From: Lysobacterales bacterium
Lineage (GTDB): Bacteria; Pseudomonadota; Gammaproteobacteria; Xanthomonadales; SZUA-36
Reading direction: 5' to 3'
Assembly: GCA_009692275.1 (NCBI GenBank)
Contig: SHZL01000047.1
Coordinates: 1-13,129, forward strand
Length of the DNA stretch: 13,129 bases
A program made the position numbers and the translations under genes. Position 1 is the stretch's first letter. The number at the start of each line of letters is the position of its first letter. The notes under the pieces were generated by a model. It was not told where the DNA came from and did no database searches. It was given only the letters and a program-made list of their open reading frames with translations. Below, one piece after another: positions 1 through 6,917 of the stretch.

Positions 1-370
1 GGGCGATTTCTTCCACTACATTGCGCAAGCGCCGGCGCAGGGGGTCGCGGGGGTCGGACTCAACCAGGGCGGCGCCCAATTCCCGCGCAACCACGCCTCC
101 GCCGGAACGCAGGCGGATGGTCTTGAACAGGCTGGCAAACACGATCAGCAGTGCACAGGCAATTCCGCCAAAGACCAGCAGGGCGGCGTTGTCGTGCAAA
201 GACTGGCTGGAAAAGAGCTCCCCTTGAACTGCTGTGCTGGCGGAATAACCGGCCACCAGCAGCAACAGCAGGTCAACAGCAGCAACCACCGCAAGCACGG
301 CAAGAACGAACATCAGCACCAACCAGCGTGTCTGCCGCCTGGCCTGTTCCTGGTGTTCAAAAAAGTTCAT
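1..370 (-). CDS. M48-family membrane metallopeptidase, N-terminal part (gene continues off the left edge)
   Basis: Reading the minus strand from ATG at 370 gives 123 residues open to the window edge. The protein starts MNFFEHQEQARRQTRW. It has two hydrophobic segments, about residues 16-42 and 62-83, joined by a short polar loop. A basic segment follows (SDPRDPLRRRLRNVVEEIA), which resembles the stretch just before the zinc-peptidase domain of M48/HtpX-like proteins. The zinc motif HExxH would lie beyond the edge and is not seen. The family call rests on this N-terminal pattern and on the gene following lemA, because LemA and M48 peptidases are often encoded together. The likely role is cleavage of membrane or envelope proteins at the inner membrane. 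The region before the ATG has only a G-rich stretch (GGGGCGGGG) as a possible ribosome site, directly preceded by a 15-bp tandem repeat. No stop or frameshift occurs in the visible part. The family is likely but not proven by catalytic residues. Confidence 0.75.
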   Translation of the reverse strand, partial: MNFFEHQEQARRQTRWLVLMFVLAVLAVVAAVDLLLLLVAGYSASTAVQGELFSSQSLHDNAALLVFGGIACALLIVFASLFKTIRLRSGGGVVARELGAALVESDPRDPLRRRLRNVVEEIA

Positions 371-388
371 TGCCCCGCCCCGCCAAAG

Positions 389-478
389 GCATCGCAATTG
401 CAGGCATCGCAATTGCAGGCATCGCAATTGCAGGCATCGCAATTGCAGGCATCACAATCGCACTCATCGCAAGCGCGA
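389..478. repeat. 15-bp tandem repeat (minisatellite) upstream of the M48 gene
   Basis: The unit GCATCGCAATTGCAG occurs four times perfectly in a row (389-448). A fifth copy with three changes follows (449-463), then a weaker sixth (464-478). Each perfect unit contains the 8-bp palindrome GCAATTGC, so single-stranded copies could form small hairpins with one another. The array fills much of the spacer between the lemA stop (525) and the M48 start (370) and ends about 18 bp before that ATG on the minus strand. It is non-coding on the minus strand in the M48 frame, where in-frame TGA stops lie in the degenerate copies. The copies are back to back with no unique spacers, so this is not a CRISPR array. 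Confidence 0.9.
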
Positions 479-524
479 CCTGGCGTTGCAGTCATATTCA
501 TCCGCAGAGCGCAGGGCTCAGGGC

Positions 525-1109
525 TCAGAAAGAGACCTTAGGAACTTCGCGCTTTGCCTCATCCTCAATCTGCAGCAGTTCCGCAGGCCCAAAACCGAAC
601 CAGGCCGTGAAAAAATTATTGGGGAAAGACTCGCGCATGGTGTTGTATTCCATGACCGAGTCGTTGTACGCCTGGCGAGAAAACGCGACCTTGTTCTCGG
701 TAGTTGTCAGTTCCTCGGAAAGCTGCATCATGTTCTGGTTGGCTTTCAGGTCGGGATACGCCTCGGACAGGGCGAACAAGCGGCCCAAAGCGCCTGACAA
801 ACCCTGCTCCGCTTCGGCGAGGCGCTTCATGGCATCAGGATTGGTTGGATCGCTGGCGGCAGCCTTCAGGCCGGAGACCGCCACATTGCGCGCGTTGACA
901 ACCGCCTCGAGAGTCTCGCGTTCATGGGCCATGTATCCCTTGGCCGTTTCCACCAGGTTTGGAATCAGGTCATGCCGCCGGGTGAGTTGTACATCGATCT
1001 GGGCGAAAGCGTTCTTGTAGCGGTTTCTGCCGGCAACCAGGCGGTTGTATATCGAAATCGCAAACAGGATTGCTGCGACGGCCAATCCGAGGAAAATCCA
1101 GGTACCCAT
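525..1109 (-). CDS. lemA: LemA family protein
   Basis: This is a 194-residue protein, a usual length for the family. It has one N-terminal membrane segment (about residues 3-21) followed by a helical cytoplasmic or periplasmic domain. The family hallmark lies at residues 36-74, including QLTRRHDLIPNLVETAKGY and the following HERETLEAV. LemA proteins are small membrane-anchored helical-bundle proteins of poorly defined function, often encoded beside M48 peptidases, as here. The start at 1109 is supported by a strong ribosome site, GGGAGGTG at 1114-1121, well spaced from the ATG. It is probably co-transcribed with the downstream M48 gene, although a 154-bp repeat-containing spacer separates them. 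Upstream, TGCTAAGAT in the tail of the glnS terminator could act as an extended -10 element; this is weak. The name lemA here means the Listeria-type LemA family, not the unrelated Pseudomonas sensor kinase once given that name. Confidence 0.93.
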   Translation of the reverse strand: MGTWIFLGLAVAAILFAISIYNRLVAGRNRYKNAFAQIDVQLTRRHDLIPNLVETAKGYMAHERETLEAVVNARNVAVSGLKAAASDPTNPDAMKRLAEAEQGLSGALGRLFALSEAYPDLKANQNMMQLSEELTTTENKVAFSRQAYNDSVMEYNTMRESFPNNFFTAWFGFGPAELLQIEDEAKREVPKVSF

Positions 1110-1149
1110 GACACACCTCCCACGCTGAAATCAACGGTCACATCTTAGC

Positions 1150-1206
1150 AAAACCGCCTGGCCCCGGAGCGTGCAGCAAGTAATGACTCGCTGCACCTGC
1201 CAGGCC
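1150..1206 (-). terminator. Probable intrinsic terminator of glnS
   Basis: Directly after the glnS stop on the minus strand, GCCTGGC (1199-1205) can pair with GCCAGGC (1156-1162). Inside this, GTGCAGC (1190-1196) pairs perfectly with GCTGCAC (1171-1177) around a 12-nt loop. The outer stem is followed by GG and four T residues. The long structure and short T-run make it a plausible but not strong Rho-independent terminator. Confidence 0.5.
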
Positions 1207-2892
1207 TCAGCTGCCGTCCTGCTCCACTTTTGCCCACGAGTCCCGCAAGGTGACAGCGCGGTTGAACACGGGGCGGCCAGGCTTTGAATCCACACTGTCG
1301 TGCACGAAGTAGCCCATGCGCTCGAACTGATAACAATCACCCGGCAGGCCTGCGGCCACGGCCGGCTCAACCACGGCAGCGGTAATGACATCCAGCGAGT
1401 GCGGATTCAGAAATTCCAGGAAATCCCTGGTCTTGTCACCCAGGGGGTTCGGCACGGTGAACAGGCGGTCGCACAGACGGACTTCCGCGCGCACGCCATG
1501 CGTGGCAGAGACCCAATGTACGGTGCCTTTCACCTTGCGCGCGGCACCGCGTGAACCGCTGCGCGACTCCGGATCGAATTCGCAAACCAGCTCAACAACA
1601 TCACCTTCTGCGTTCTTGACCACGTCAACGCACTTGATGATGTATGCGTTCCTCAGCCGCACTTCGCCACCCGGCTTGAGGCGGAAGAATTTGGCTGGTG
1701 GTTCCAACATGAAATCGGAACGTTCAATCCAGATTTCGCGGTTGAGCGCTACTTTGCGAACGCCCTTGGATTTATCCTGCGGGTGCACGTCAGCTTCCAG
1801 CCACACCGTGTCGTCTTCCGGAAAATTCATCAGCGTGACTTTCAGGGGCTCCAGCACCGCCATCGTTCTCGGCGCATGGGCATTCAGGTCGTTGCGTAAT
1901 TCATTCTCGAGCACGCTCATCGGGATGATGCTTTCGGACTTGGAAATACCCATTTCATTCCAGAATGAACGGATCGCGGTGGCAGTGAACCCGCGCCGGC
2001 GGAGGCCAGCCAGCGTGGGCATACGCGGGTCATCCCAGCCGGACACGTGGCCTTCTTCGACCAATTGGCGCAAGCGACGCTTGCTCATCACCGTGTAGTC
2101 GATGTTGCCGCGGGCAAACTCGATTTGCCGGGGACGGGAAGGCGATGGGATGTTTTCCAGGATCCAGTCGTACAGCGGCCGGTGGTCTTCAAATTCCAGC
2201 GTACACAGCGAGTGCGTGACGCCTTCGATGGCATCGGAAATGCCATGCGCCCAGTCGTACATGGGGTAGATATGCCAGGTATCACCGGTGCGGTGATGCA
2301 CTGCATTGCGGATGCGGTAGATTACCGGATCGCGCAAATTGATATTGCCGGAGGCCATGTCAATGCGCGCCCGCAGCACGTATTTTCCATCTTCAAATTC
2401 GCCCGCCTTCATGCGCGCGAAAAGCTCCAGGCTTTCCCCTGCAGGCCGGTCACGGAAGGGACTGTCGCGTCCGGGCTCGGTCAAGGTTCCGCGGAACTCG
2501 CGAATTTCCTCAGCCGAAAGCTCTTCCACGTAGGCCAGGCCCTGCTGGATCAGGTGGACGGCATAGTCGTGGAGTTGCTCGAAATAGTCGGAAGCATGAC
2601 GCAACTCCTGCCATTCGAAGCCCAACCAGCGCACGTCCTCCATAATGGAAAGCGCAAAATCTTCGCTCTCTTTCAGCGGATTGGTGTCATCAAAGCGCAG
2701 GTTGGTCGAGCCCCCGAATTCATGAGCCAGGCCAAAATTAAGGCAGATCGACTTGGCGTGACCAATATGCAAATGCCCATTGGGCTCGGGTGGAAAGCGC
2801 GTCAAGATGGTCCGATGCTTTCCGGACTCGAGGTCGGCTGCAACGATGTTGCGAATAAAGTGGCTGGCCCTGTTGCTGTCTTCTGTGCTCAT
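1207..2892 (-). CDS. glnS: Glutaminyl-tRNA synthetase (GlnRS)
   Basis: A 561-residue class I aminoacyl-tRNA synthetase that attaches glutamine to tRNA-Gln in the cytoplasm using ATP. The start is set at ATG 2892 (MSTEDSNRASHFIRNIVAAD), which matches the N-terminus and length of E. coli GlnRS (554 residues). The reading frame is open further upstream, but that stretch runs back into the terminator of the preceding unit and is unlikely to be translated. The first ATP motif, PPEPNGHLHIGH, has HIGH at residues 42-45. The second, VMSKRRL, has MSKR at about 269-272. Other GlnRS-typical segments are NLRFDDTNP and YPMYDWAHGISDAIEGVTHS, followed by the C-terminal anticodon-binding beta-barrels. The ribosome site before the ATG is weak (GAAG). 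A TAGAAT -10-like element lies about 45 bp upstream. The gene has its own spacing and terminators on both sides, so it is probably a single-gene unit. No anomalies are seen. Confidence 0.97.
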   Translation of the reverse strand: MSTEDSNRASHFIRNIVAADLESGKHRTILTRFPPEPNGHLHIGHAKSICLNFGLAHEFGGSTNLRFDDTNPLKESEDFALSIMEDVRWLGFEWQELRHASDYFEQLHDYAVHLIQQGLAYVEELSAEEIREFRGTLTEPGRDSPFRDRPAGESLELFARMKAGEFEDGKYVLRARIDMASGNINLRDPVIYRIRNAVHHRTGDTWHIYPMYDWAHGISDAIEGVTHSLCTLEFEDHRPLYDWILENIPSPSRPRQIEFARGNIDYTVMSKRRLRQLVEEGHVSGWDDPRMPTLAGLRRRGFTATAIRSFWNEMGISKSESIIPMSVLENELRNDLNAHAPRTMAVLEPLKVTLMNFPEDDTVWLEADVHPQDKSKGVRKVALNREIWIERSDFMLEPPAKFFRLKPGGEVRLRNAYIIKCVDVVKNAEGDVVELVCEFDPESRSGSRGAARKVKGTVHWVSATHGVRAEVRLCDRLFTVPNPLGDKTRDFLEFLNPHSLDVITAAVVEPAVAAGLPGDCYQFERMGYFVHDSVDSKPGRPVFNRAVTLRDSWAKVEQDGS

Positions 2893-2936
2893 GTCGGTCT
2901 TCGTTTGGTTTGGCAATCTGGCGGCGAAAGCGGTGA

Positions 2937-2942
2937 ATTCTA
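2937..2942 (-). promoter_or_regulatory. glnS: Possible -10 element for glnS
   Basis: On the minus strand the hexamer TAGAAT matches TATAAT at five of six positions. It sits between the upstream terminator and the glnS ATG, where a promoter is expected. No good -35 hexamer is visible at 16-18 bp, so this is only a candidate. Confidence 0.3.
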
Positions 2943-3007
2943 GCGCATTGTTACTATCAGCCACACCCACGGCGGAGTTTACCCTGACGCTGTGCAAAAA
3001 CGACGCC

Positions 3008-3036
3008 AAAAAAAACCCCGGTAAAAACCGGGGTTT
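3008..3036 (-). terminator. Strong Rho-independent terminator between mnmG and glnS
   Basis: On the minus strand, AAACCCCGGT (3027-3036) and ACCGGGGTTT (3013-3022) form a perfect 10-bp stem with a 4-nt T loop. This is followed directly by a run of eight T residues, three of them part of the stem base. It ends transcription arriving from mnmG or from any small RNA in the 3037-3230 spacer. It also isolates glnS from upstream transcription. Confidence 0.92.
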
Positions 3037-3230
3037 GAAAGGCGTATCGCGTAAGGCATAGAAGTGTGGGGACTGCCTGTCTAGAGGTGCGACACGCCAA
3101 GCACAGTCAACTTACACGCCTAGCTTACTCATCCGCTGTTAAGAATCTGTCAATGGAACGTTGCTAAAGCGTAATTCTTCGTAAGAAACCCTGAATAAAT
3201 TCAGAGTTTCCCTGTTTTTCCGTAATCGAC
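3037..3230 (-). other. Structured non-coding spacer downstream of mnmG; possible 3' UTR or small RNA
   Basis: About 190 bp with no convincing reading frame lie between the mnmG stop and the strong terminator. It contains a near-perfect hairpin at 3185-3210: two 12-nt arms, a 2-nt loop and one G-U pair on the minus strand. Further on, GGCGT and GTAAG (near 3111-3120) can pair with CTTAC and ACGCC (near 3040-3055), enclosing the intervening segment, which ends just before the terminator. TTGACA-like -35 hexamers occur at 3148-3153 and 3105-3110 (minus), but neither has a good -10 at the right distance. It may be an mnmG 3' UTR or a small RNA. I do not recognise it as 6S RNA, tmRNA or a tRNA. 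Confidence 0.35.
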
Positions 3231-5114
3231 TCAGGCTGCCTGCTGGCGCGTCTTCTTCAAATGCACCATCAACAAAGAAATAGCCGCCGGAGTAATGCCG
3301 GGGATACGGGCCGCCTGCCCCACCGTGTCCGGTCTGATTGTCGCCAGTTTTTCCATTGCTTCAGCGGATAGGCCACAGACCTGGCCATAGTCAAAATTTC
3401 TCTGAATTTCAGACAGTTCATGTTTCAGGCGGCGGGCTATTTCATCCGCCTGCCGGGCGAGATAACCGGCATAGCGGACCTGGATTTCCACCTGTTGGGC
3501 AACCTGGGGGTCACTTACACCCGGCCCGATTCCTTCGACTGTGATCAACTGCCCATACCCCAGTTCCGGCCGCTTGAGCAAATGCAGCGCACGGGATTCC
3601 TTGCTGAGCGGAACACCGCAGGCCGCACTGACCGCCTTACCCAGTGCATTCTCCGGCGTAACCCAGAGGTCGTGCAGGCGTGCGGTTTCCTGTTCGATGG
3701 CGGCGCGCTTGGTGCTGAACGCTTTCCACCGGTCGTCGTCGACCAGGCCCAGGTCACGACCTGTTGGCGTCAGGCGCAGGTCAGCGTTGTCTTCACGCAA
3801 CTGCAAGCGATACTCCGCCCTGCTGGTAAACATCCGGTACGGTTCCAGCGTACCGTTGGTGACCAGATCGTCGATCATTACACCAATATATGCTTCGTCG
3901 CGACGCAAGGTCCATGCCGGCTGCCCTGTAGCCTGGCGCGCTGCATTCACCCCGGCCACCAGTCCCTGCGCTGCCGCTTCTTCGTAGCCCGTGGTTCCAT
4001 TGATCTGCCCGGCGAAATACAGCCCTTTGACCTGCCTGGTTTCCAGGTGAGCTCGCAGTTCCCGTGGGTCGAAATAGTCGTACTCAATGGCGTATCCCGG
4101 GCGGGTAATGAATGCCCGTTCAAAACCACGGATGGATTGCACCAACTCCAGCTGAACCTCAAATGGCAGGCTGGTGGATATGCCGTTTGGGTAAAGCTCC
4201 CGGGTGTTGAGTCCTTCCGGCTCAATAAAAATCTGGTGGCTGGAGCGCCCGGCAAATCGTACAACCTTGTCTTCTATCGAGGGACAGTAGCGCGGGCCGA
4301 TGCCTTCTATTGCCCCGCTGTACATGGGCGAGCGGTGCAAGGCTTGGCGGATAATGTCGTGGGTACGTTCGGATGTATGGGTTATCCAGCAGCATACCTG
4401 CCGTGGATGGTCAGATGCGCTTCCCATAAACGAAAACACCGGCCTTGGATCGTCACCGGGCTGCTCCTTCAACCCGTCAAAATTCACCGACTTGCCGTCA
4501 ATTCTCGGCGGCGTTCCGGTCTTGAGCCGGCCCACCCGAAACGGCATTTCCCGCATCCTTGCAGCCAACAAGCTCGCAGGAGGGTCGCCCGCGCGGCCGC
4601 CGGCAAGAGTGGTTTCCCCGATGTGAATCTTTCCGGCCAGAAAGGTGCCGGCAGTCAACACCAGGGTGGTGGAATGGAAACTGACTCCGCCTGCAGTTAT
4701 GCAGCCTGCTATCTCATCGCCCCGTAACAGCAGGTCATCTACGGCAGCCTGGAATAGTACAAGATTGGGCTGGTGTTCCAGGGTCCTGCGAATGAAACCC
4801 CGGTATAAACTGCGATCGCATTGGGCGCGGGTTGCGCGCACCGCCGGTCCCTTGCTGGAATTGAGTGTACGGAACTGGATGCCAGCGGCGTCGGCTGCGC
4901 GGGCCATGACACCCCCAAGGGCGTCAATTTCCCTGACCAGGTGGCCTTTCCCAATCCCGCCTATGGCGGGGTTACAGCTCATTTGCCCTACGGTTTCGAT
5001 GTTGTGCGTCAGTAACAGGGTGCTTGCCCCGCTACGCGCAGCAGCAAGGGCTGCCTCGGTGCCGGCATGGCCCCCTCCGATAACAATCACATCAAAATGT
5101 TGCGGGTAGATCAC
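3231..5114 (-). CDS. mnmG: tRNA uridine-5-carboxymethylaminomethyl modification enzyme MnmG (GidA)
   Basis: This FAD-dependent enzyme works with the GTPase MnmE to build the (carboxymethyl)aminomethyl group on carbon 5 of U34 in tRNAs such as Gln, Lys, Glu, Arg and Leu. From GTG at 5114 it is 627 residues, against 629 in E. coli. The start reads (V/M)IYPQHFDVIVIGGGHAGTE and aligns with the E. coli N-terminus, so the FAD motif GGGHAG falls at 13-18. The conserved cysteines fall at 47 (SCNPAIGG) and 277 (RYCPSIEDK), the same numbers as in E. coli. Other typical stretches are RLKTGTPPRID, GQINGTTGYEEAAAQGL and EPYRMFTSRAEYRLQLRED. The C-terminal helical domain ends PGITPAAISLLMVHLKKT. A TTG further upstream (5156) is less likely because it lies before the proposed -10 element. 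The usual partner rsmG is not downstream; glnS follows instead after a spacer and terminator. Confidence 0.97.
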   Translation of the reverse strand: MIYPQHFDVIVIGGGHAGTEAALAAARSGASTLLLTHNIETVGQMSCNPAIGGIGKGHLVREIDALGGVMARAADAAGIQFRTLNSSKGPAVRATRAQCDRSLYRGFIRRTLEHQPNLVLFQAAVDDLLLRGDEIAGCITAGGVSFHSTTLVLTAGTFLAGKIHIGETTLAGGRAGDPPASLLAARMREMPFRVGRLKTGTPPRIDGKSVNFDGLKEQPGDDPRPVFSFMGSASDHPRQVCCWITHTSERTHDIIRQALHRSPMYSGAIEGIGPRYCPSIEDKVVRFAGRSSHQIFIEPEGLNTRELYPNGISTSLPFEVQLELVQSIRGFERAFITRPGYAIEYDYFDPRELRAHLETRQVKGLYFAGQINGTTGYEEAAAQGLVAGVNAARQATGQPAWTLRRDEAYIGVMIDDLVTNGTLEPYRMFTSRAEYRLQLREDNADLRLTPTGRDLGLVDDDRWKAFSTKRAAIEQETARLHDLWVTPENALGKAVSAACGVPLSKESRALHLLKRPELGYGQLITVEGIGPGVSDPQVAQQVEIQVRYAGYLARQADEIARRLKHELSEIQRNFDYGQVCGLSAEAMEKLATIRPDTVGQAARIPGITPAAISLLMVHLKKTRQQAA

Positions 5115-5143
5115 GGCGGATTCCGAGATGCCTGAGACCGCGC

Positions 5144-5152
5144 ATTGTAGCA
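5144..5152 (-). promoter_or_regulatory. mnmG: Extended -10 promoter element for mnmG
   Basis: On the minus strand TGCTACAAT is an extended -10 motif (TGn followed by TACAAT, five of six matches to TATAAT). Transcription would begin near 5137 and leave a leader of about 23 nt before the GTG at 5114. This position supports the GTG start over the upstream TTG. No clear -35 hexamer is present, which extended -10 promoters can tolerate. Confidence 0.45.
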
Positions 5153-5236
5153 ACAAAACAAACCCGCCAGCGCTTTCCGGACGGTAAACCAGGCGACCGC
5201 ATTGCGCTGCCGCCGGAGCGCCTTACTCAACCGGAC

Positions 5237-6337
5237 TTACCGGTCATCGCGGTCCCTGTGGTGGAACCCGCCGTCGTTATCCCCGCCTTCGCGTGAGCCT
5301 CGATCATAGCCCCCCTCCGGGCGTCCCGAATAATCACCGGTTGGCGCAGCGCGCTTGGGTTGAGGCGCGTTTTGTTGGTTGAATGAGGGCTGGGGTGCTG
5401 ATTGCTGAACGGGCGCAGGTTGTGCAGGAGTGGCTTGCCGCACAGAGTACTGCTTGCCGTTAGAACCCTGCGCTGGCGCAGGTCGACTTAAACCGCCGGG
5501 CATGCCCGTCCGTGGCGGAGCGGCATTGTTTTGTTGCGGTTGTATCGTCCGGACCTGGCCGTTCTGACCGGCGAATCCGGACAGGTCAACGGGCTTTGAA
5601 CTGCCGTCGTAAGCCTTGTTTCCCAAAGGTGGCACGCCACGGGGTTGCTCATGACTGGGTTGCGGGAGGCTGGGTTTTATCTTGTTGTCACCCCGGTTGC
5701 CGACGGCCGTGCCATGAGCAGCAGCGCTCGCCGATGGCTTTGCGGATACATTGCGGTTGAATTGGCCGGGCTCGCGCTGGACGTCCACGTGGCGATCCAA
5801 AGAGGGGTAGCCACCCTTGCGAATGCTCCGGTCAACTCCTTTGCCATAATAACTATCCCCGGGGCCATTCCCGGGATGGCCGCCCCCGTGGCCCCCGTAA
5901 CCACCATCATGCCCGCCACCATGGTAATCGTCGTGATCATCCCCGTGGTGGTGATCCCAGTGATTGTAACCCCCCCCGTAATAAGCGTATGGGTACGGAT
6001 AATAGTATGGGTAGGGGAAGCCGTAGAAGGGCTGATACCAGGCCGAGTAGTAGTACGGGCTGTAATAGGGTGGATACCATCCTCCACCCGCATAGAATCC
6101 GAATGAGAAGGAAAAACCTGAATACGGGCGGTAATAGTTATTTCCGAAATAGAAGTAGTCCAGCGATGCCCAGGGATAATAGGGCGAGACTACATAGGAT
6201 TCATAGGCTACGGCGGGCTCTTCGTATGCAACAGGCTCGTCCACCCAGGGTTCAGTCGCTGCAACCTCGTAGGGAACGTAATAGACGCAGCCCGAAAGCA
6301 GCAAGACAGCCATGCTGGAAACAATCTGCTTTTTCAT
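5237..6337 (-). CDS. Putative lipoprotein with Tyr/Pro-rich, His-rich and Gln/Pro-rich low-complexity regions
   Basis: The 366-residue product begins MKKQIVSSMAVLLLSGC, a lipoprotein signal with the lipidated cysteine at residue 17 followed by Val, consistent with outer-membrane sorting. The ATG at 6337 is preceded by a strong purine-rich ribosome site (GGGGAGGG), which favours it over a start nine codons upstream. The mature protein has a short acidic/Tyr segment, then a strongly aromatic stretch at about 61-124 with about 23 tyrosines. A His/Asp/Gly-rich patch follows at about 126-156 (for example NHWDHHHGDDHDDYHGGGH). A Pro/Gln/Ala-rich tail with short repeats such as APQPSFNQQNAPQPK lies at about 220-330, and an Arg/Gly/Asp-rich end at about 336-366. 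No enzymatic domain is recognised. The His/Asp patch could bind metal ions and the Tyr-rich part could assemble or interact with the envelope; both are inferences. It is a single gene on the minus strand between mnmG and the small lipoprotein gene. I cannot name a family. Confidence 0.8.
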   Translation of the reverse strand: MKKQIVSSMAVLLLSGCVYYVPYEVAATEPWVDEPVAYEEPAVAYESYVVSPYYPWASLDYFYFGNNYYRPYSGFSFSFGFYAGGGWYPPYYSPYYYSAWYQPFYGFPYPYYYPYPYAYYGGGYNHWDHHHGDDHDDYHGGGHDGGYGGHGGGHPGNGPGDSYYGKGVDRSIRKGGYPSLDRHVDVQREPGQFNRNVSAKPSASAAAHGTAVGNRGDNKIKPSLPQPSHEQPRGVPPLGNKAYDGSSKPVDLSGFAGQNGQVRTIQPQQNNAAPPRTGMPGGLSRPAPAQGSNGKQYSVRQATPAQPAPVQQSAPQPSFNQQNAPQPKRAAPTGDYSGRPEGGYDRGSREGGDNDGGFHHRDRDDR

Positions 6338-6388
6338 TGTACGACCCTCCCCGCAACACATCACAACGGGCGACCAGCACCCATCGTG

Positions 6389-6394
6389 CTTATA
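6389..6394 (-). promoter_or_regulatory. Possible -10 element for the Tyr/His-rich lipoprotein gene
   Basis: TATAAG on the minus strand (five of six matches to TATAAT) lies about 50 bp before the ATG at 6337, in the 148-bp gap between the two lipoprotein genes. No good -35 hexamer is seen, so the call is tentative. Confidence 0.3.
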
Positions 6395-6485
6395 AGACTA
6401 ACACTTTGAGCATGAACGTATTCTGAACAGGGAGACACGGAAGGCGGCCCTGGACAGGCAGGTTACCCAAAGCAATTCGGGAGCC

Positions 6486-6917
6486 TCAGGCCCCGCCGGC
6501 CTTTTGCGGGTACTGAACCATTTTGGCACCCGCCTGGCCGGGAGCAAAAATCACTACTTCTATCCACATCGGGCGCGCCAGATCCAGGTTTGCCGGGGGC
6601 TGAATCACGAAATTGCCGGTGGCGTGAGCCTGGCCCTGCTCCTTCCAGGAAACCTGCACCGGGCTGCGCTCGTATTGCCGCCCGGGAAACGAGGTGGAAC
6701 AGGACGTGTGTCGCACTATCGTTCCGCAACTGACGAAATTTCCGGTCAGCGGAACAAGAATTTGAACATCTGTAACCGTGGTGCCCAATTGATTGATGAT
6801 TTTAATGCCATCAATTGCAATGCCGGGCGCCGTTTTACCCGCATGTTTTGACTCAGTCGCGCAAGCCCACAGCACGAGTGCACACAGACATGTCGCCAGC
6901 AACTTAAGAATTTTCAC
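6486..6917 (-). CDS. Small putative lipoprotein, translationally coupled to pepN
   Basis: The product of 143 residues begins at GTG 6917 (MKILKLLATCLCALVLWACA). It has a basic N-end, a hydrophobic core and a lipobox-like LWAC with Cys at residue 19; Trp at -2 is unusual. The chosen start overlaps the pepN stop as GTGA (4 bp), the usual form of translational coupling. A second GTG four codons upstream is possible but less typical. The mature part reads as a short beta-rich domain (GIAIDGIKIINQLGTTVTDV, then a TGNFVSCG turn) with two cysteines, 64 and 73, that could form a disulfide in the periplasm. Its tail resembles neither an enzyme nor a known binding motif. I do not recognise the family. 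The gene order suggests it is produced from the pepN transcript at a fixed ratio, but a link in function to PepN is not shown. Confidence 0.75.
   Translation of the reverse strand: MKILKLLATCLCALVLWACATESKHAGKTAPGIAIDGIKIINQLGTTVTDVQILVPLTGNFVSCGTIVRHTSCSTSFPGRQYERSPVQVSWKEQGQAHATGNFVIQPPANLDLARPMWIEVVIFAPGQAGAKMVQYPQKAGGA

Noticed and set aside
389..478. Tandem repeat as a CRISPR array
   Set aside because: The 15-bp copies are directly adjacent with no unique spacers, and no cas genes are present.
151..1020. Plus-strand frame with GIAIA repeats across the left-hand region
   Set aside because: It is a translation of the 15-bp DNA repeat and of the antisense of lemA, with no ribosome site or domain support.
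3037..3230. 6S RNA, tmRNA or tRNA in the mnmG-glnS spacer
   Set aside because: There is no cloverleaf with a T-loop consensus, no CCA-proximal acceptor stem, no tmRNA ends, and no long open-promoter-like rod that I could trace.
2047..4727. Long plus-strand open frames antisense to glnS (2047-2943) and mnmG (3420-4727)
   Set aside because: The minus-strand frames encode full-length, highly conserved enzymes. The plus-strand translations show no domains, and such long shadows are common in GC-rich genes.
5645..6106. Plus- and minus-strand alternative frames within the Tyr/His-rich lipoprotein gene
   Set aside because: They are low-complexity shadows of the biased codon composition. Only the frame with a signal peptide and strong ribosome site is supported.
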